Of a DNA stretch of 64,000 bases, positions 42,203 to 50,660 are shown one piece after another (positions within the stretch are counted from its first letter, which is position 1; the number at the start of each line of letters is the position of its first letter). The notes beneath the pieces are model-generated. The model made no database searches. It was given only the letters and a program-made list of their open reading frames with translations, and was not told the origin of the DNA. Origin of the DNA: Roseibium sp. MMSF_3412 (lineage in GTDB: Bacteria; Pseudomonadota; Alphaproteobacteria; Rhizobiales; Stappiaceae); assembly GCF_030733265.1 (NCBI RefSeq), contig NZ_JASHJI010000011.1, forward strand, positions 1 to 64,000, given 5' to 3'. The position numbers were made by a program, and so were the translations under genes.

Positions 42203-43639
42203 TCACCACACGGCTGCAATAAGAAACAGGACCGCGCCGCAGCCGATCATCAACTGGCTGCGCCAGTCCTTCAGAATGAAGACGATCGGATCCTCGTGCA
42301 TCTCGTCGCGCCGGGCCAGGATCCAGATCCGCATGATGATGTAGAGGATCAAAGGGCACAGCAGCCAGATCATCTGAGGCACGGAATAGGCACGCTCGAT
42401 TGCCGGACTTTGAATGTAAAGCGCGAGCACGAGCACCGCGGCAAATCCCGAGGTCATGCCGGCCTGTGAAATCGTTTCGAGATCAACGTGCCTGTAACCG
42501 CGCCCGGTGACTTCTCTGGACGCGGTTTCACCCACCTGCTGCAACTCGGTGAACCGTTTGACCAGTGCCAGCGAAAGGAAGAAAAACACGGAAAAAGCAA
42601 GCAGCCAGAAGGAGTATTCGATACTCGCGGCAACCCCGCCTGCCAGAACACGGATCGTGTAGAGCCCCGCCAGCACGAAGACATCCAGCAGGAGCATGCG
42701 CTTGACCGAGAACGAGTAGGCCGTCGTGATGGCAAGATAGAGGGCGAGGATACCGGCAAACCCGATCGGCAGAGCCGTGGAAATCAGGAACGCCACGACG
42801 ATCGAACCGAGCGCCAGTGCAAGGCCGTTCGGAATACTCAGTTCACCGCTTGCAAAGGGTCGTTTCCACTTGGTCTTGTGATTGCGGTCGGCCTCAAGAT
42901 CCAGCAGATCGTTGAGAATGTAGATTGCGGATGCCGACAGCGAGAAGGCGACAAAGGCCAGAACCGCGCTCAAAAACACGGAACCGATGAAGATCTCATG
43001 CGCCATGACGGCCGGGACGAAGATCAGCGTGTTCTTCAGCCACTGGTGCGGCCGCATCGCTTTCAATGCCGCCTTTGCCTGGCTTCCGGTCGCATCAATC
43101 CGGCTGGCACCCGATTGTTTCTGCCATCGGTCCGCCGCCCTGTCCGGAGCGACGACGACAGCTTCGGACGCGGCCTCGAACAGACAGACGTCATGATGCG
43201 AATTGCCGTAATACTCGAAGCCCAGATCTCCCGCTTCGGCTTCAATGCGTTCCAGTTTGCGTCCCGAGGTCAGGTTGGTGTTTTCATCGGAGGCGAGCAC
43301 GGCGTCGAACAGGCCAAGATGCTCAGAAACGGCGTGTGCGAGTTTTTCATTGGATCCGGTCGCCAGCACAAGACGCCGTCCAAGCGCTTTCTGACTTTCA
43401 AGCTCCGAAACGACTTCCGGCCGATAAGGGAGAACGGTCACGTCGATTTCGGCCGTTTCGGCCAGTCTGGCCTTGGTGAAGGCGATGCCTCTCAGGACCC
43501 AGCCGAACAACGAGACCACGATCAGCGGGTTGCGGCGCAAGGCCTGAAACAGGCTTTCCCAAAGCAGATCGGTGCGGAGCAACGTTCCGTCCAGGTCAAC
43601 GTAGATCGCCCTGTTTGAAGTTTCTAAGCGTTGATCCAT
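42203..43639 (-). CDS. HAD phosphatase-UbiA prenyltransferase fusion (polyprenyl-P-phosphoribose synthase type)
   Basis: 478 aa from ATG 43639. Residues ~10-200 form a HAD hydrolase (YVDLDGTLLRTD; LVLATGSNEKLAHAV; YYGNSHHDVCLF). Residues ~215-478 form a UbiA-type membrane enzyme with ~8 helices, first Asp motif NDLLDLEADRNHKTKWKRP and second region YSFSVKRMLLLDVFVLAGLYTIR. These match decaprenyl-P 5-phosphoribosyltransferase (Rv3806c-like). The HAD part would remove the 5'-phosphate, giving polyprenyl-P-ribose for the adjacent DprE1-like oxidase. HAD-UbiA fusions of this type occur in bacteria that arabinosylate Nod factors or glycans, as known for Azorhizobium noeC. Confidence 0.87.
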   Translation of the reverse strand: MDQRLETSNRAIYVDLDGTLLRTDLLWESLFQALRRNPLIVVSLFGWVLRGIAFTKARLAETAEIDVTVLPYRPEVVSELESQKALGRRLVLATGSNEKLAHAVSEHLGLFDAVLASDENTNLTSGRKLERIEAEAGDLGFEYYGNSHHDVCLFEAASEAVVVAPDRAADRWQKQSGASRIDATGSQAKAALKAMRPHQWLKNTLIFVPAVMAHEIFIGSVFLSAVLAFVAFSLSASAIYILNDLLDLEADRNHKTKWKRPFASGELSIPNGLALALGSIVVAFLISTALPIGFAGILALYLAITTAYSFSVKRMLLLDVFVLAGLYTIRVLAGGVAASIEYSFWLLAFSVFFFLSLALVKRFTELQQVGETASREVTGRGYRHVDLETISQAGMTSGFAAVLVLALYIQSPAIERAYSVPQMIWLLCPLILYIIMRIWILARRDEMHEDPIVFILKDWRSQLMIGCGAVLFLIAAVW

Positions 43640-43799
43640 AACGCAGATGCCCCGAGGCCCTGCTCCCCTTGCAGCTCTCTGCGGAGCTTTCAGAGCGGAA
43701 CCTCTTTCCCTGATTGCCTTTGTCGATTGCACACAAGACGTGCTCTTTAAGACTTGGGCTACCGGAAATTTCTTAGCATGCGCTTTAGAGAATTGTAGA

Positions 43800-43823
43800 A
43801 GCCCAGTATTTGTTGGGCATTTT
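43800..43823. terminator. weak hairpin between UbiA and methyltransferase units
   Basis: GCCCA / TGGGC stem with an 8-base loop, followed on the plus strand by ATTTTTG. Neither flanking gene is on the plus strand, so this may be a protective hairpin or chance. The surrounding 43640-43922 is AT-rich and contains the promoter of the UbiA unit. Confidence 0.35.
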
Positions 43824-43922
43824 TGCGTAATTTAAGCCCATTTTAACAAGGCGATGCAGTTATACTTAGTTTTGTATTAACTCAAAATGTTCAATTCGAC
43901 ACATCCCGAAGGTTTCTGCAAG

Positions 43923-44729
43923 TCAGGAACCCTGGCCCGGAAACGCCGCGAAGTCGATGTGACCCACCGTGCAGCGGAACCTGCCCGCCCCCGCCTGATC
44001 CAGATGCCCACTGCGCCAGGCCTCGACCTGTTCGCCCGATGCCCCGTATTTCACGCCGACACTGCTCCAGCCCGACAGAAACTCTGCCAGGAAGCCGGTG
44101 TCGGAAGGACCGATCTCCCAATCAGACGGCCCCTGAACAACCTGGTAACCGGCGGACCGGAACAGATCGATGGCGCGCGCTGCCGCGCCCGGACCCAGAG
44201 CCTTGCCGAAACCCTTGTCCGAGAGCTGATCGTGGTTCAGGGCGTCCCGCATCGTATCGTCCAACGCGGATGCCGGCTCGAAACCGATGCGCCCGTCATA
44301 GCTCAAACTGGCGAGGAACGGTTTGCCGGCCTCGACCACGCAATTCACAAGACGCTGCAAAAACGGCTCTGAGACCAGATCGAGAAAGGCCGATGTGCTG
44401 ATCGCGTCGACTTCGGAAAAGGGCAGCGCTTCAACATCGCTGGCGAGGTCGATCCCGAGCGTGGCAAGATCTCCGGAACCACTTGTGCTCCAGCGTGACG
44501 TTGCCACCTCAAGCAGACCGTGATCATAGTCCGTCAGGAGCCAACTCGCGTCTTCCGGGAGGTGGTGTTTCAGGGCGGCCACCGTTGAGCCGGCCCCGCT
44601 CGCAAGATCAAGCATCCTGGGCGCAGCGGAAGGAACACGCTCCATAAATGCGGCCTCGACAGCCTGATCTCTTGCAGCAAGATCCAGCGGCTCTCTCAAT
44701 GCGAGCCAATCGGAAGAAAACCCGCTCAT
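43923..44729 (-). CDS. class I SAM-dependent methyltransferase
   Basis: 268 aa with methyltransferase motif I in RMLDLASGAGSTVAAL near residue 40, acidic loop LLTDYDHGLLEVA near 65, DLASDVEALPFSEVDAISTSAFLDLVSEPFL (motif II/III region) and LASLSYDGRIGFEP. The substrate is not evident. Its ATG overlaps the stop of the GT4 gene (ATGA at 44726), and it is the last gene of a four-gene unit with a dehydrogenase, a pterin-synthase-like protein and a GT4 transferase, which suggests methylation of the same small product. Confidence 0.82.
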   Translation of the reverse strand: MSGFSSDWLALREPLDLAARDQAVEAAFMERVPSAAPRMLDLASGAGSTVAALKHHLPEDASWLLTDYDHGLLEVATSRWSTSGSGDLATLGIDLASDVEALPFSEVDAISTSAFLDLVSEPFLQRLVNCVVEAGKPFLASLSYDGRIGFEPASALDDTMRDALNHDQLSDKGFGKALGPGAAARAIDLFRSAGYQVVQGPSDWEIGPSDTGFLAEFLSGWSSVGVKYGASGEQVEAWRSGHLDQAGAGRFRCTVGHIDFAAFPGQGS

Positions 44730-45778
44730 TGGCCTGCCCCTTTCAGGGCGGCAGCGAATTTGGCCGCCGCGTCCTTCCAGTCCGGCAGGCCCGCTGCCGC
44801 GGCTCTTGCCGCTGCGGCCATATCGAGGCGCTTGCGCTCATCCGTTATCAGCAGTTTCAGCGCGCTCCGCAGTTTTTCGGTGTCTTCCGTTCCGCAATAG
44901 ATCGCAGCGCCATCTGGAAGCGTGTCCGCAACGGCACCACCGCCGCTGCCGATCACCGGCAATCCGTGAGCCAGCGCCTCCGTATAGGCCATTCCATATC
45001 CCTCGTACCGGCTTGCCAGCACGAAAACGTCCGCCCCGCGGTAAAAACCGGAAAGATCCTCGGGAGCGATCGCCCCCTTGAACGTGACACGATCGGTGAG
45101 CCCGAGCGCGGACAGCTGTTCCAGAAGCTCGGCATGGCACAGAGGGTCGGCGTCAAGGCCGCCGACGATGTCGAGATGCCAGTCGTTTTCCTTGAGGTCG
45201 CCAAGGGCGGAAAAGAGAAGATCGTAACCCTTGCGCCTGACCACGGTGCCGACCGAAAGCAGGCGAAGCCTGCCGGACGGCTGTCGTGCCGCCAATTCCT
45301 GTTTCGCGGTTCCGGGCAAAACGACCGTGATCCTGTCATTCTCCGCGCCAAAAAGATCCTCAACCTGCGCGGCCGTGGCATGGCTTGTGACAATGATGTG
45401 CCGTGCCTGGGCAAGCGCTTTCCGTTCGCTTTCAAGAAGACGTGACGCCTGCGCCTCGGAAACGCCCGTTTCCCGGCACAGGGGGTGATGCACAAGGGCG
45501 CAGAGGCCCAGCCGGCCGGATATGGCCGCGGCCGCTTCGGGCAAGACGCCGAATGCAAGCCCGTCGACGACAAGCTGCGCACCGTCCGGGAGGTGTTCGA
45601 GCACGTCCTGCGCCCGCGCACGCGTTTCATCAGCGGGAAAGGGAAATCCGTCGCCGAGAGGGACCAGTTCCACCTGCCAGCCAAGATCCTGGAGCCCTGA
45701 GATAATCTCCCTGTCGTAGCCGTAGCCGCCTGTGGGCGTATCCAGTTCTCCGGGGTAAGCGAAATACAGCGTATTCAT
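44726..45778 (-). CDS. GT4-family glycosyltransferase
   Basis: 350 aa, GT-B retaining fold: YFAYPGELDTPTGGYGYDREIISGL at the N-terminus, LVVDGLAFGVLP, HHPLCRETG, VTSHATAAQVEDLFG, RLLSVGTVVRRKGYDLLFSALGDL near residue 180, and E-x7-E motif LASRYEGYGMAYTEALAHGLP near 250. The N-terminal half resembles transferases acting on small acceptors more than on polymers. Follows the pterin-synthase-like gene by 6 bp. The acceptor could be a pterin or other heterocycle (inference from context). Confidence 0.86.
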   Translation of the reverse strand: MNTLYFAYPGELDTPTGGYGYDREIISGLQDLGWQVELVPLGDGFPFPADETRARAQDVLEHLPDGAQLVVDGLAFGVLPEAAAAISGRLGLCALVHHPLCRETGVSEAQASRLLESERKALAQARHIIVTSHATAAQVEDLFGAENDRITVVLPGTAKQELAARQPSGRLRLLSVGTVVRRKGYDLLFSALGDLKENDWHLDIVGGLDADPLCHAELLEQLSALGLTDRVTFKGAIAPEDLSGFYRGADVFVLASRYEGYGMAYTEALAHGLPVIGSGGGAVADTLPDGAAIYCGTEDTEKLRSALKLLITDERKRLDMAAAARAAAAGLPDWKDAAAKFAAALKGAGQ

Positions 45779-45784
45779 GCGACT

Positions 45785-46183
45785 TCAGATCTTTGCCTCG
45801 TACCAGGCCCGGGCGACGTGGGATTCGGAGATGGTCACCCTTATGGCGTCGAGCTCGCTGCCGGCCCGTCCGAGCCGGTCCTCACGGGCTGCCTTGGCGA
45901 GATGATCGTGAATGTGTTTCGTGAGGAACTCCGTCGTCGTATTGACGCCGGCAAATGCCGGAACGTCGTCCAGGTTCTTGTAGTTCAGCGGCGCCAGAAC
46001 CTCCTTGAGAGCTTCGTGAGCCCGTCCGATATCGATGACCACACCGTTCTCGTCGAGTTCCTCGGAAAGGAAGGCCGCGTCGATGACAAAGGTAGCGCCG
46101 TGCAGCGCCTGCGCAGGCCCGAAGAGTTCCCCCTTGAAGGAATGGGCAATCATGACATGGTCGCGAACTTCTACTGCAAACAT
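45785..46183 (-). CDS. 6-pyruvoyltetrahydropterin synthase-like protein lacking the usual active site
   Basis: 132 aa of the T-fold PTPS/QueD family, with a strong ribosome site (CAGGAA). Compared with QueD, zinc ligands align to H14 and H28 but the third becomes A30 (HGATF instead of HGH). The catalytic Cys position is Ala/Gln (24-25), and the Asp-His pair is N67-Y68. The pterin-anchoring Glu appears kept (E120 in ISESH), as is the NTTTEFL motif at 81-87. Normal QueD or PTPS chemistry is therefore unlikely, and the protein may bind a pterin or catalyse something else. It is encoded between a zinc-type dehydrogenase and a glycosyltransferase. Confidence 0.8.
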   Translation of the reverse strand: MFAVEVRDHVMIAHSFKGELFGPAQALHGATFVIDAAFLSEELDENGVVIDIGRAHEALKEVLAPLNYKNLDDVPAFAGVNTTTEFLTKHIHDHLAKAAREDRLGRAGSELDAIRVTISESHVARAWYEAKI

Positions 46184-46239
46184 TTCCTGGTTCCTGAAAC
46201 AGCGGTTGAAACGGTATCGGACAAATTCCGGGGCACTTT

Positions 46240-47253
46240 CTAGCAGGGTTCGTCGTCATAGACGACAAGGGTCATCAGCACATCTGACGCTTTGTTCAAC
46301 AAATCGGGAAGCCGGTCCGGCAAGGCCGTGAACGAAACCTTGTGAGTGATGAGGGTGTCCAGCAGAGGGTCTTTCAGAAGCGTCAGCGCCATCTCCATGC
46401 GACGCCGATAGGTCCAGCGGGCCTGACGCTCGACCGGTATGGTGCCCACCTGGCTGGAAACCAGCTTCAGGCGCCGGCAATGAAAGTCGGTTCCCAGCGG
46501 AACGGCAACACTTTCTGCGCCGTACCAGCTCATTTCCACGATGGATGTTCCATCTCCGGCGCATTCAAGCGCCGTGGAAAGCCCGGCTGCACTCGCGCTT
46601 GCATGGAACACGAGATCCTGGTTTCCGGGCGCGTTTTGCGGCAGTGCAAAATTAAGTCCGAGTGTGTGCGCAGTTTTTGCACGCTCGGGGTTTGTATCGA
46701 TGACGGTCACGGTTGATCCAGGCAATTGTCCGGCAACGTAAGCTGTCAGGAGACCGACGACACCGCCACCGACCACGCAGATGTGATCCCCAGGTGATGG
46801 TTTTCCGTCCCATATAGCGTTAAGCGCTGTTTCCATATTGGCAGCAAGAACAGCACGTTCTGGCGTCACACCATCGGGAACCGGCACACAGGCCTCGGTT
46901 GGAAGAGTGAAAGCACTTTGATGCGGGTAGAGCGAAAATACGATTTGACCGACGAGGTCCGGGCCACCTTCACGCACCCTGCCAACACTGGCGTATCCGT
47001 ATTTCACGGGGAACGGAAAGTCTCCCGACTGGAACGGCGCCCGCATGCGCTGCCATTCGCTTTCCGGAACATCACCGCGAAAGACAAGGCCTTCGGTTCC
47101 GCGGCTGACCCCGGAAAAGAGCGCATCCACGAGCACTTCTCCAGGCCGGGGCCGATTTGCCGCAACCGGCCTGATTTCGCATTGCATTCTTCTGGTGTAC
47201 CACAGCGCTTGCGCCTCGGCTGTGCCGCGCGTCACCACCCCTTTGTCCATCAT
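46240..47253 (-). CDS. MDR-family (zinc-type alcohol) dehydrogenase
   Basis: 337 aa from ATG 47253 (ACGGGA upstream; ATG 47250 also possible). Medium-chain dehydrogenase: GEVLVDALFSGVSRGTEGLVFRG near residue 38, YGYASVGRV, VFSLYPHQSAF, Rossmann motif ICVVGGGVVGLLTAYVAG near 160, and DTNPERAKTA. Several zinc-binding residues of classic alcohol dehydrogenases are absent, as in the BchC-like and other divergent MDR groups. It is the first gene of the four-gene minus-strand unit and diverges from the OpgH-like gene (98-bp gap). Confidence 0.83.
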   Translation of the reverse strand: MMDKGVVTRGTAEAQALWYTRRMQCEIRPVAANRPRPGEVLVDALFSGVSRGTEGLVFRGDVPESEWQRMRAPFQSGDFPFPVKYGYASVGRVREGGPDLVGQIVFSLYPHQSAFTLPTEACVPVPDGVTPERAVLAANMETALNAIWDGKPSPGDHICVVGGGVVGLLTAYVAGQLPGSTVTVIDTNPERAKTAHTLGLNFALPQNAPGNQDLVFHASASAAGLSTALECAGDGTSIVEMSWYGAESVAVPLGTDFHCRRLKLVSSQVGTIPVERQARWTYRRRMEMALTLLKDPLLDTLITHKVSFTALPDRLPDLLNKASDVLMTLVVYDDEPC

Positions 47254-47351
47254 TCCCGTAACGTTCCGCTTATTCACTTGGCCAGTGTCAATATCAGGAC
47301 ACTTTGACATGCGCACTATCGTCACGATTGCCCGGATTGGAAGTCACAAAA

Positions 47352-49175
47352 ATGTTTCGAGTCTCTGACACCTCCCATTCAGCCATCTCAGCGCGCGCAA
47401 TGACAGTCCGGCGGCTGGTTTTCTCCGCCCTGCTTGCGATCAGCTTTTTCGGGCTGACCGCCCTGATGGCGGTGACCCTGTCTCCCGGTGGCCTGACACC
47501 GCTCGACCTGTTCATCCTTGTCTGCTTCATGGTGACGCTTCCCTGGACGATTATCGGTTTCTGGAACGCTGTCATCGGTCTGCTCGTCATGCGGCTTTCG
47601 AAGGATCCCGTGAGAGCGGTTTGCCCGATCGAAACCGGCTCTCCCGATGCACCCCTGACAAGCTCAACCGCTCTTTTGTCATGCGTGCGTGACGAAGATG
47701 TTGACGGCCTTGAGAAAAATCTCAGCGCGATGGTTTCCAACCTGATCCGGTCGGGCTATGCGCCGCATTTCAAGCTGTTCGTTCTCAGCGACACGTCCCA
47801 GGACGCGATCGCCCTGCAGGAACAGGAAATGGCGGCACGGCTGTCTCAACGGTTTCAGGGACAGATGGATGTCGTCTACCGCCGCCGCGCCGTGAACACA
47901 GGCTACAAGGCGGGCAATATCGAGGATTTCTGCGACCGCTGGGGCGATCAACACGACTTTGCGCTCGTGCTCGACGCCGACAGCTACATGTCGGCCGAGG
48001 CAATTGCGACGCTCGTTCGCGGCATGGAAGCAAACCCGAAGGTGGGTATCCTGCAAAGCCTTGTCGTCGGCCTTCCGACTGACAGCGCCTTTGCCCGCGT
48101 GTTTCAGTTCGGCATGCGGCTCGGCATGCGGTCCTACACGATCGGCAGTGCCTGGTGGCAGGGCGATTGCGGACCTTACTGGGGTCACAACGCGCTCCTG
48201 CGGCTGAAACCGTTCAAGGAAGAGTGCCGACTGCCCGTTCTGCCCGGCAAGGGCCCACTCGCCGGAACGATCCTGTCACATGACCAGGTGGAGGCGGTTC
48301 TCATGCGCCGGGCCGGCTATGAGTGCCGCGTGCTTCCGCTGGAAACCGGAAGCTACGAAGACAATCCCCCGCATCTTCTGGAGTTCATCCGCCGGGATCT
48401 GCGCTGGTGCCAGGGCAACCTTCAGTATCGCCGCCTCATCGGCATGAAAGGGCTGAAGCCCGTCAGCCGTGCGCAGCTGGTCCTTGCTATCCTGATGTTC
48501 CTCGGTTCACCCGCCTGGATCGGCTTCATGGTCGGTGCGGCGGTTCTCGGGATGACCACAGACTACGCCCCTTACCGGGCCGACACGGGTGTGTTCATGT
48601 TCTTCACCGTGCTCAGCATGGTGTTCGCCCCGAAAATCGCCACCGTGATCGACGTGCTCGCGCGGCGGGACCTCAGAAAGGCGTTCGGCGGGCCAATCCG
48701 TATCCTGATCAGTTTCGTGTCTGAAATCGTTTATTCGGCCATGCTTGCGCCAATCATGGCGGTGGCCCACACGATGTTCATGGGCGGCCTTGCCGCCGGC
48801 AAGGCCATTGGCTGGGGCGCACAGGCGCGCGGCGTTGCGCGTCTTCCCGTGACCTTGGCGGTGTCCAGGCTGTGGCCGCAAACACTGTTCGGCATCGTGG
48901 CCTTCACTTGGTTTTCATTTCAGCCCATTGAGCTGGTCTGGCCGATCCTGCCCATTGCCATTGGGCCGTTGCTCGCGGTCGCGATTGCGGTCTCAACATC
49001 AACAAAGTCCCTCGGCAGGCTCGGGATCCAGTCGACGCTTTGGCGCATACCGGAAGAGACGGCACCGCCGCCGGAACTGGCCGACCTTCATCTGGCCGCC
49101 CTTTCCAAGGGCTCTGTCCAGTCCGTGGCGCAGCCCGGGATCGTCCAGGGCGACCCGGAACCCGCAGAGGTCTGA
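47352..49175 (+). CDS. opgH: glucans biosynthesis glucosyltransferase H (OpgH/MdoH-like)
   Basis: 607 aa, inner-membrane processive GT2: two N-terminal helices (LVFSALLAISFFGLTALMAV; LFILVCFMVTLPWTIIGFW), catalytic domain with ALVLDADSYMSAEAI (DxD) near residue 210, SAWWQGDCGPYWGHNALLRLKPF, ILSHDQVEAVLMRRAGYECRVLP near 310, and product-binding RRDLRWCQGNLQYRRL near 350, then about six C-terminal helices. Makes the beta-1,2-glucan backbone of osmoregulated periplasmic glucans. ATG 47352 is the first start beyond the divergent gene. No opgG is next to it in this window. Ends at a strong terminator. Confidence 0.88.
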   Translation: MFRVSDTSHSAISARAMTVRRLVFSALLAISFFGLTALMAVTLSPGGLTPLDLFILVCFMVTLPWTIIGFWNAVIGLLVMRLSKDPVRAVCPIETGSPDAPLTSSTALLSCVRDEDVDGLEKNLSAMVSNLIRSGYAPHFKLFVLSDTSQDAIALQEQEMAARLSQRFQGQMDVVYRRRAVNTGYKAGNIEDFCDRWGDQHDFALVLDADSYMSAEAIATLVRGMEANPKVGILQSLVVGLPTDSAFARVFQFGMRLGMRSYTIGSAWWQGDCGPYWGHNALLRLKPFKEECRLPVLPGKGPLAGTILSHDQVEAVLMRRAGYECRVLPLETGSYEDNPPHLLEFIRRDLRWCQGNLQYRRLIGMKGLKPVSRAQLVLAILMFLGSPAWIGFMVGAAVLGMTTDYAPYRADTGVFMFFTVLSMVFAPKIATVIDVLARRDLRKAFGGPIRILISFVSEIVYSAMLAPIMAVAHTMFMGGLAAGKAIGWGAQARGVARLPVTLAVSRLWPQTLFGIVAFTWFSFQPIELVWPILPIAIGPLLAVAIAVSTSTKSLGRLGIQSTLWRIPEETAPPPELADLHLAALSKGSVQSVAQPGIVQGDPEPAEV

Positions 49176-49180
49176 AACAA

Positions 49181-49208
49181 AAAAAGTCCGGCTCGCGCCG
49201 GACTTTTT
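49181..49208. terminator. bidirectional hairpin terminator
   Basis: Stem AAAAAGTCCGGC / GCCGGACTTTTT with a TCGC loop, between convergent opgH and ptsN. Confidence 0.92.
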
Positions 49209-49233
49209 CGTTCATGCATTGTGGTCTAATCGA

Positions 49234-49701
49234 TTAGGCTGCGTTCGACGAAGCGATCGGCTGGACAAGGAAATCATAGATCTCAGCAGCGTCGGAGGAC
49301 CCCCGTACGCCTTGCGTGACCGAACCGTCCCGCAGCTGGCGGGCAATTCTGGCAAGGGCCTTCAGGTGATCCGCCCCGGCGCCTTCAGGCGCAAGCAACA
49401 GGAAAACCAGATCGACGGGCTCGTCATCAAGCGAGTCGAAATCGACCGGTTTTTCCAGCTTTGCAAACAGCCCCACCAAACGGTCAAGGCGCGTCAGCTT
49501 TCCGTGAGGAATGGCGATGCCGTGGCCGACACCGGTCGAACCCAGACGTTCACGCTGCAGCAGCGTATCGAATATCTCGCGCTCGGAAAGCCCGGTCAAC
49601 TCGGCTGCGCGGGAAGCCAGTTCCTGAATTGCCTGTTTCTTGCTTTTGGCCTTCAGCCCGGCAATCACCGCGTCTTTACCCAGAAGATCACTGAGATCCA
49701 T
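49234..49701 (-). CDS. ptsN: nitrogen-regulatory PTS IIA protein PtsN
   Basis: 155 aa, full-length EIIA-Ntr: MDLSDLLGKDAVIAGLKAKSKKQAIQEL at the start, phosphorylatable His in GVGHGIAIPHGKL near residue 66, DEPVDLVFLLLAPE near 95, and LKALARIARQLRD. Receives phosphate from Ptsp/NPr and regulates potassium, nitrogen or stress functions by phosphorylation state. Follows hpf on the minus strand, the arrangement seen with rpoN in many proteobacteria. Confidence 0.95.
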   Translation of the reverse strand: MDLSDLLGKDAVIAGLKAKSKKQAIQELASRAAELTGLSEREIFDTLLQRERLGSTGVGHGIAIPHGKLTRLDRLVGLFAKLEKPVDFDSLDDEPVDLVFLLLAPEGAGADHLKALARIARQLRDGSVTQGVRGSSDAAEIYDFLVQPIASSNAA

Positions 49702-49762
49702 AAGTTCGCCTACAAGTCTTAGAAGCCGGCCTGCGTTTCGCGGCCAGCTTCGTCCGCATCAT

Positions 49763-50350
49763 CTATTCGGCAGCTTCACCAGCCACCAGTGCAGGGTCGA
49801 TCCACCCTATATTGCCATCCGGCCTGCGGTAAACAACGTTTACGCCGCCGTTTGCCGCATTTTTGAACATGACGACCGGTGCTTCGGTCAAATCCAGTTC
49901 CATCACCGCCATGCCAACCGTCATCGTCTTCACTTTTGCCGATGTTTCGGCAATGACGAGCGGGTTGAAATCCGCGGGCAGCTCTTCGTCGTCCTCCGTG
50001 GAGGCCAGAACGTATGACGCTGCTTCAAACGCTTCGCGACCATTGCCATTGTGGCTGTGATGGTCCTTGAGCTTCCGCTTGTAGCGGCGCAATCTCTTCT
50101 CGATCTTGTCCGCAGCATTGTCGAAGCTGTTGCGCGGATCCTGATCCTGTGCCGACACCTGTAGCACGATTCCCGTGTCCAGATGCAGGCTGCACTCCGA
50201 CTTGAAGCCGGTGCCCTCCCTGCTGAGCGTAACGTGGCCAGTGAATCCACCCGTGAAATACTTCGACAGGGCATCTTCAATCCGGTCTGTGATGTGCTCG
50301 CGCAATGCATCGCCCACATCCACATTTTTACCCGAAATCCGCAAAGCCAT
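49763..50350 (-). CDS. hpf: long-form ribosome hibernation promoting factor
   Basis: 195 aa: an N-terminal S30AE domain (LRISGKNVDVGDALREHITDRIEDAL; HVTLSREGTGFKSECSLHLDTGIVLQVSAQDQD) binding the 30S subunit, a linker, and a C-terminal dimerisation domain (VMELDLTEAPVVMFKNAANGGVNVVYRRPDGNIGWIDP). The long form drives 100S ribosome dimers on its own. Located between rpoN and ptsN. Confidence 0.94.
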   Translation of the reverse strand: MALRISGKNVDVGDALREHITDRIEDALSKYFTGGFTGHVTLSREGTGFKSECSLHLDTGIVLQVSAQDQDPRNSFDNAADKIEKRLRRYKRKLKDHHSHNGNGREAFEAASYVLASTEDDEELPADFNPLVIAETSAKVKTMTVGMAVMELDLTEAPVVMFKNAANGGVNVVYRRPDGNIGWIDPALVAGEAAE

Positions 50351-50660
50351 GGGGACCTCTTCTTTTTCTGTTGGCCGTTAGTTCATCAGCAGTTGCCGAT
50401 GCCGAGACGCGAAACGTCTCAAGTCCACAATGGACCAGTCAGCGCCCAAGCGCCATCCCCTCATTACGTCATGAGGGCGGTGCTATAATTGCGCTAACGC
50501 AAAGTGTCAATTGTAAATAAATGGGTATGCGTCGACTGCGTTAGAATAGCGTATATCCAAGATTTTATTTGCGCGGATGCTGCAAAACAAACTCGAACTT
50601 GCGCGGAATTTCCGGGCATCCCGGGAACAGCCTGCGTCCGGAAAACCCGGCATCGCACTG
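50351..50660. promoter_or_regulatory. hpf leader and promoter region
   Basis: 310 bp between rpoN and hpf, mostly unoccupied. Hairpin GAGACG-CGAAA-CGTCTC lies near 50404-50420, palindrome CCCTCATTACGTCATGAGGG near 50457-50476, and inverted repeat CTAACGCA (50494-50501) / TGCGTTAG (50537-50544) flanks AT-rich TGTCAATTGTAAATAA. The latter pair could be an operator or promoter signal for stress-induced hpf transcription. Assignments are by eye. Confidence 0.45.

Noticed and set aside
45785..46183. Canonical QueD/PTPS involved in queuosine or folate synthesis
   Set aside because: Catalytic Cys, Asp-His pair and one zinc His are substituted, and no queC/queE/folE is nearby.
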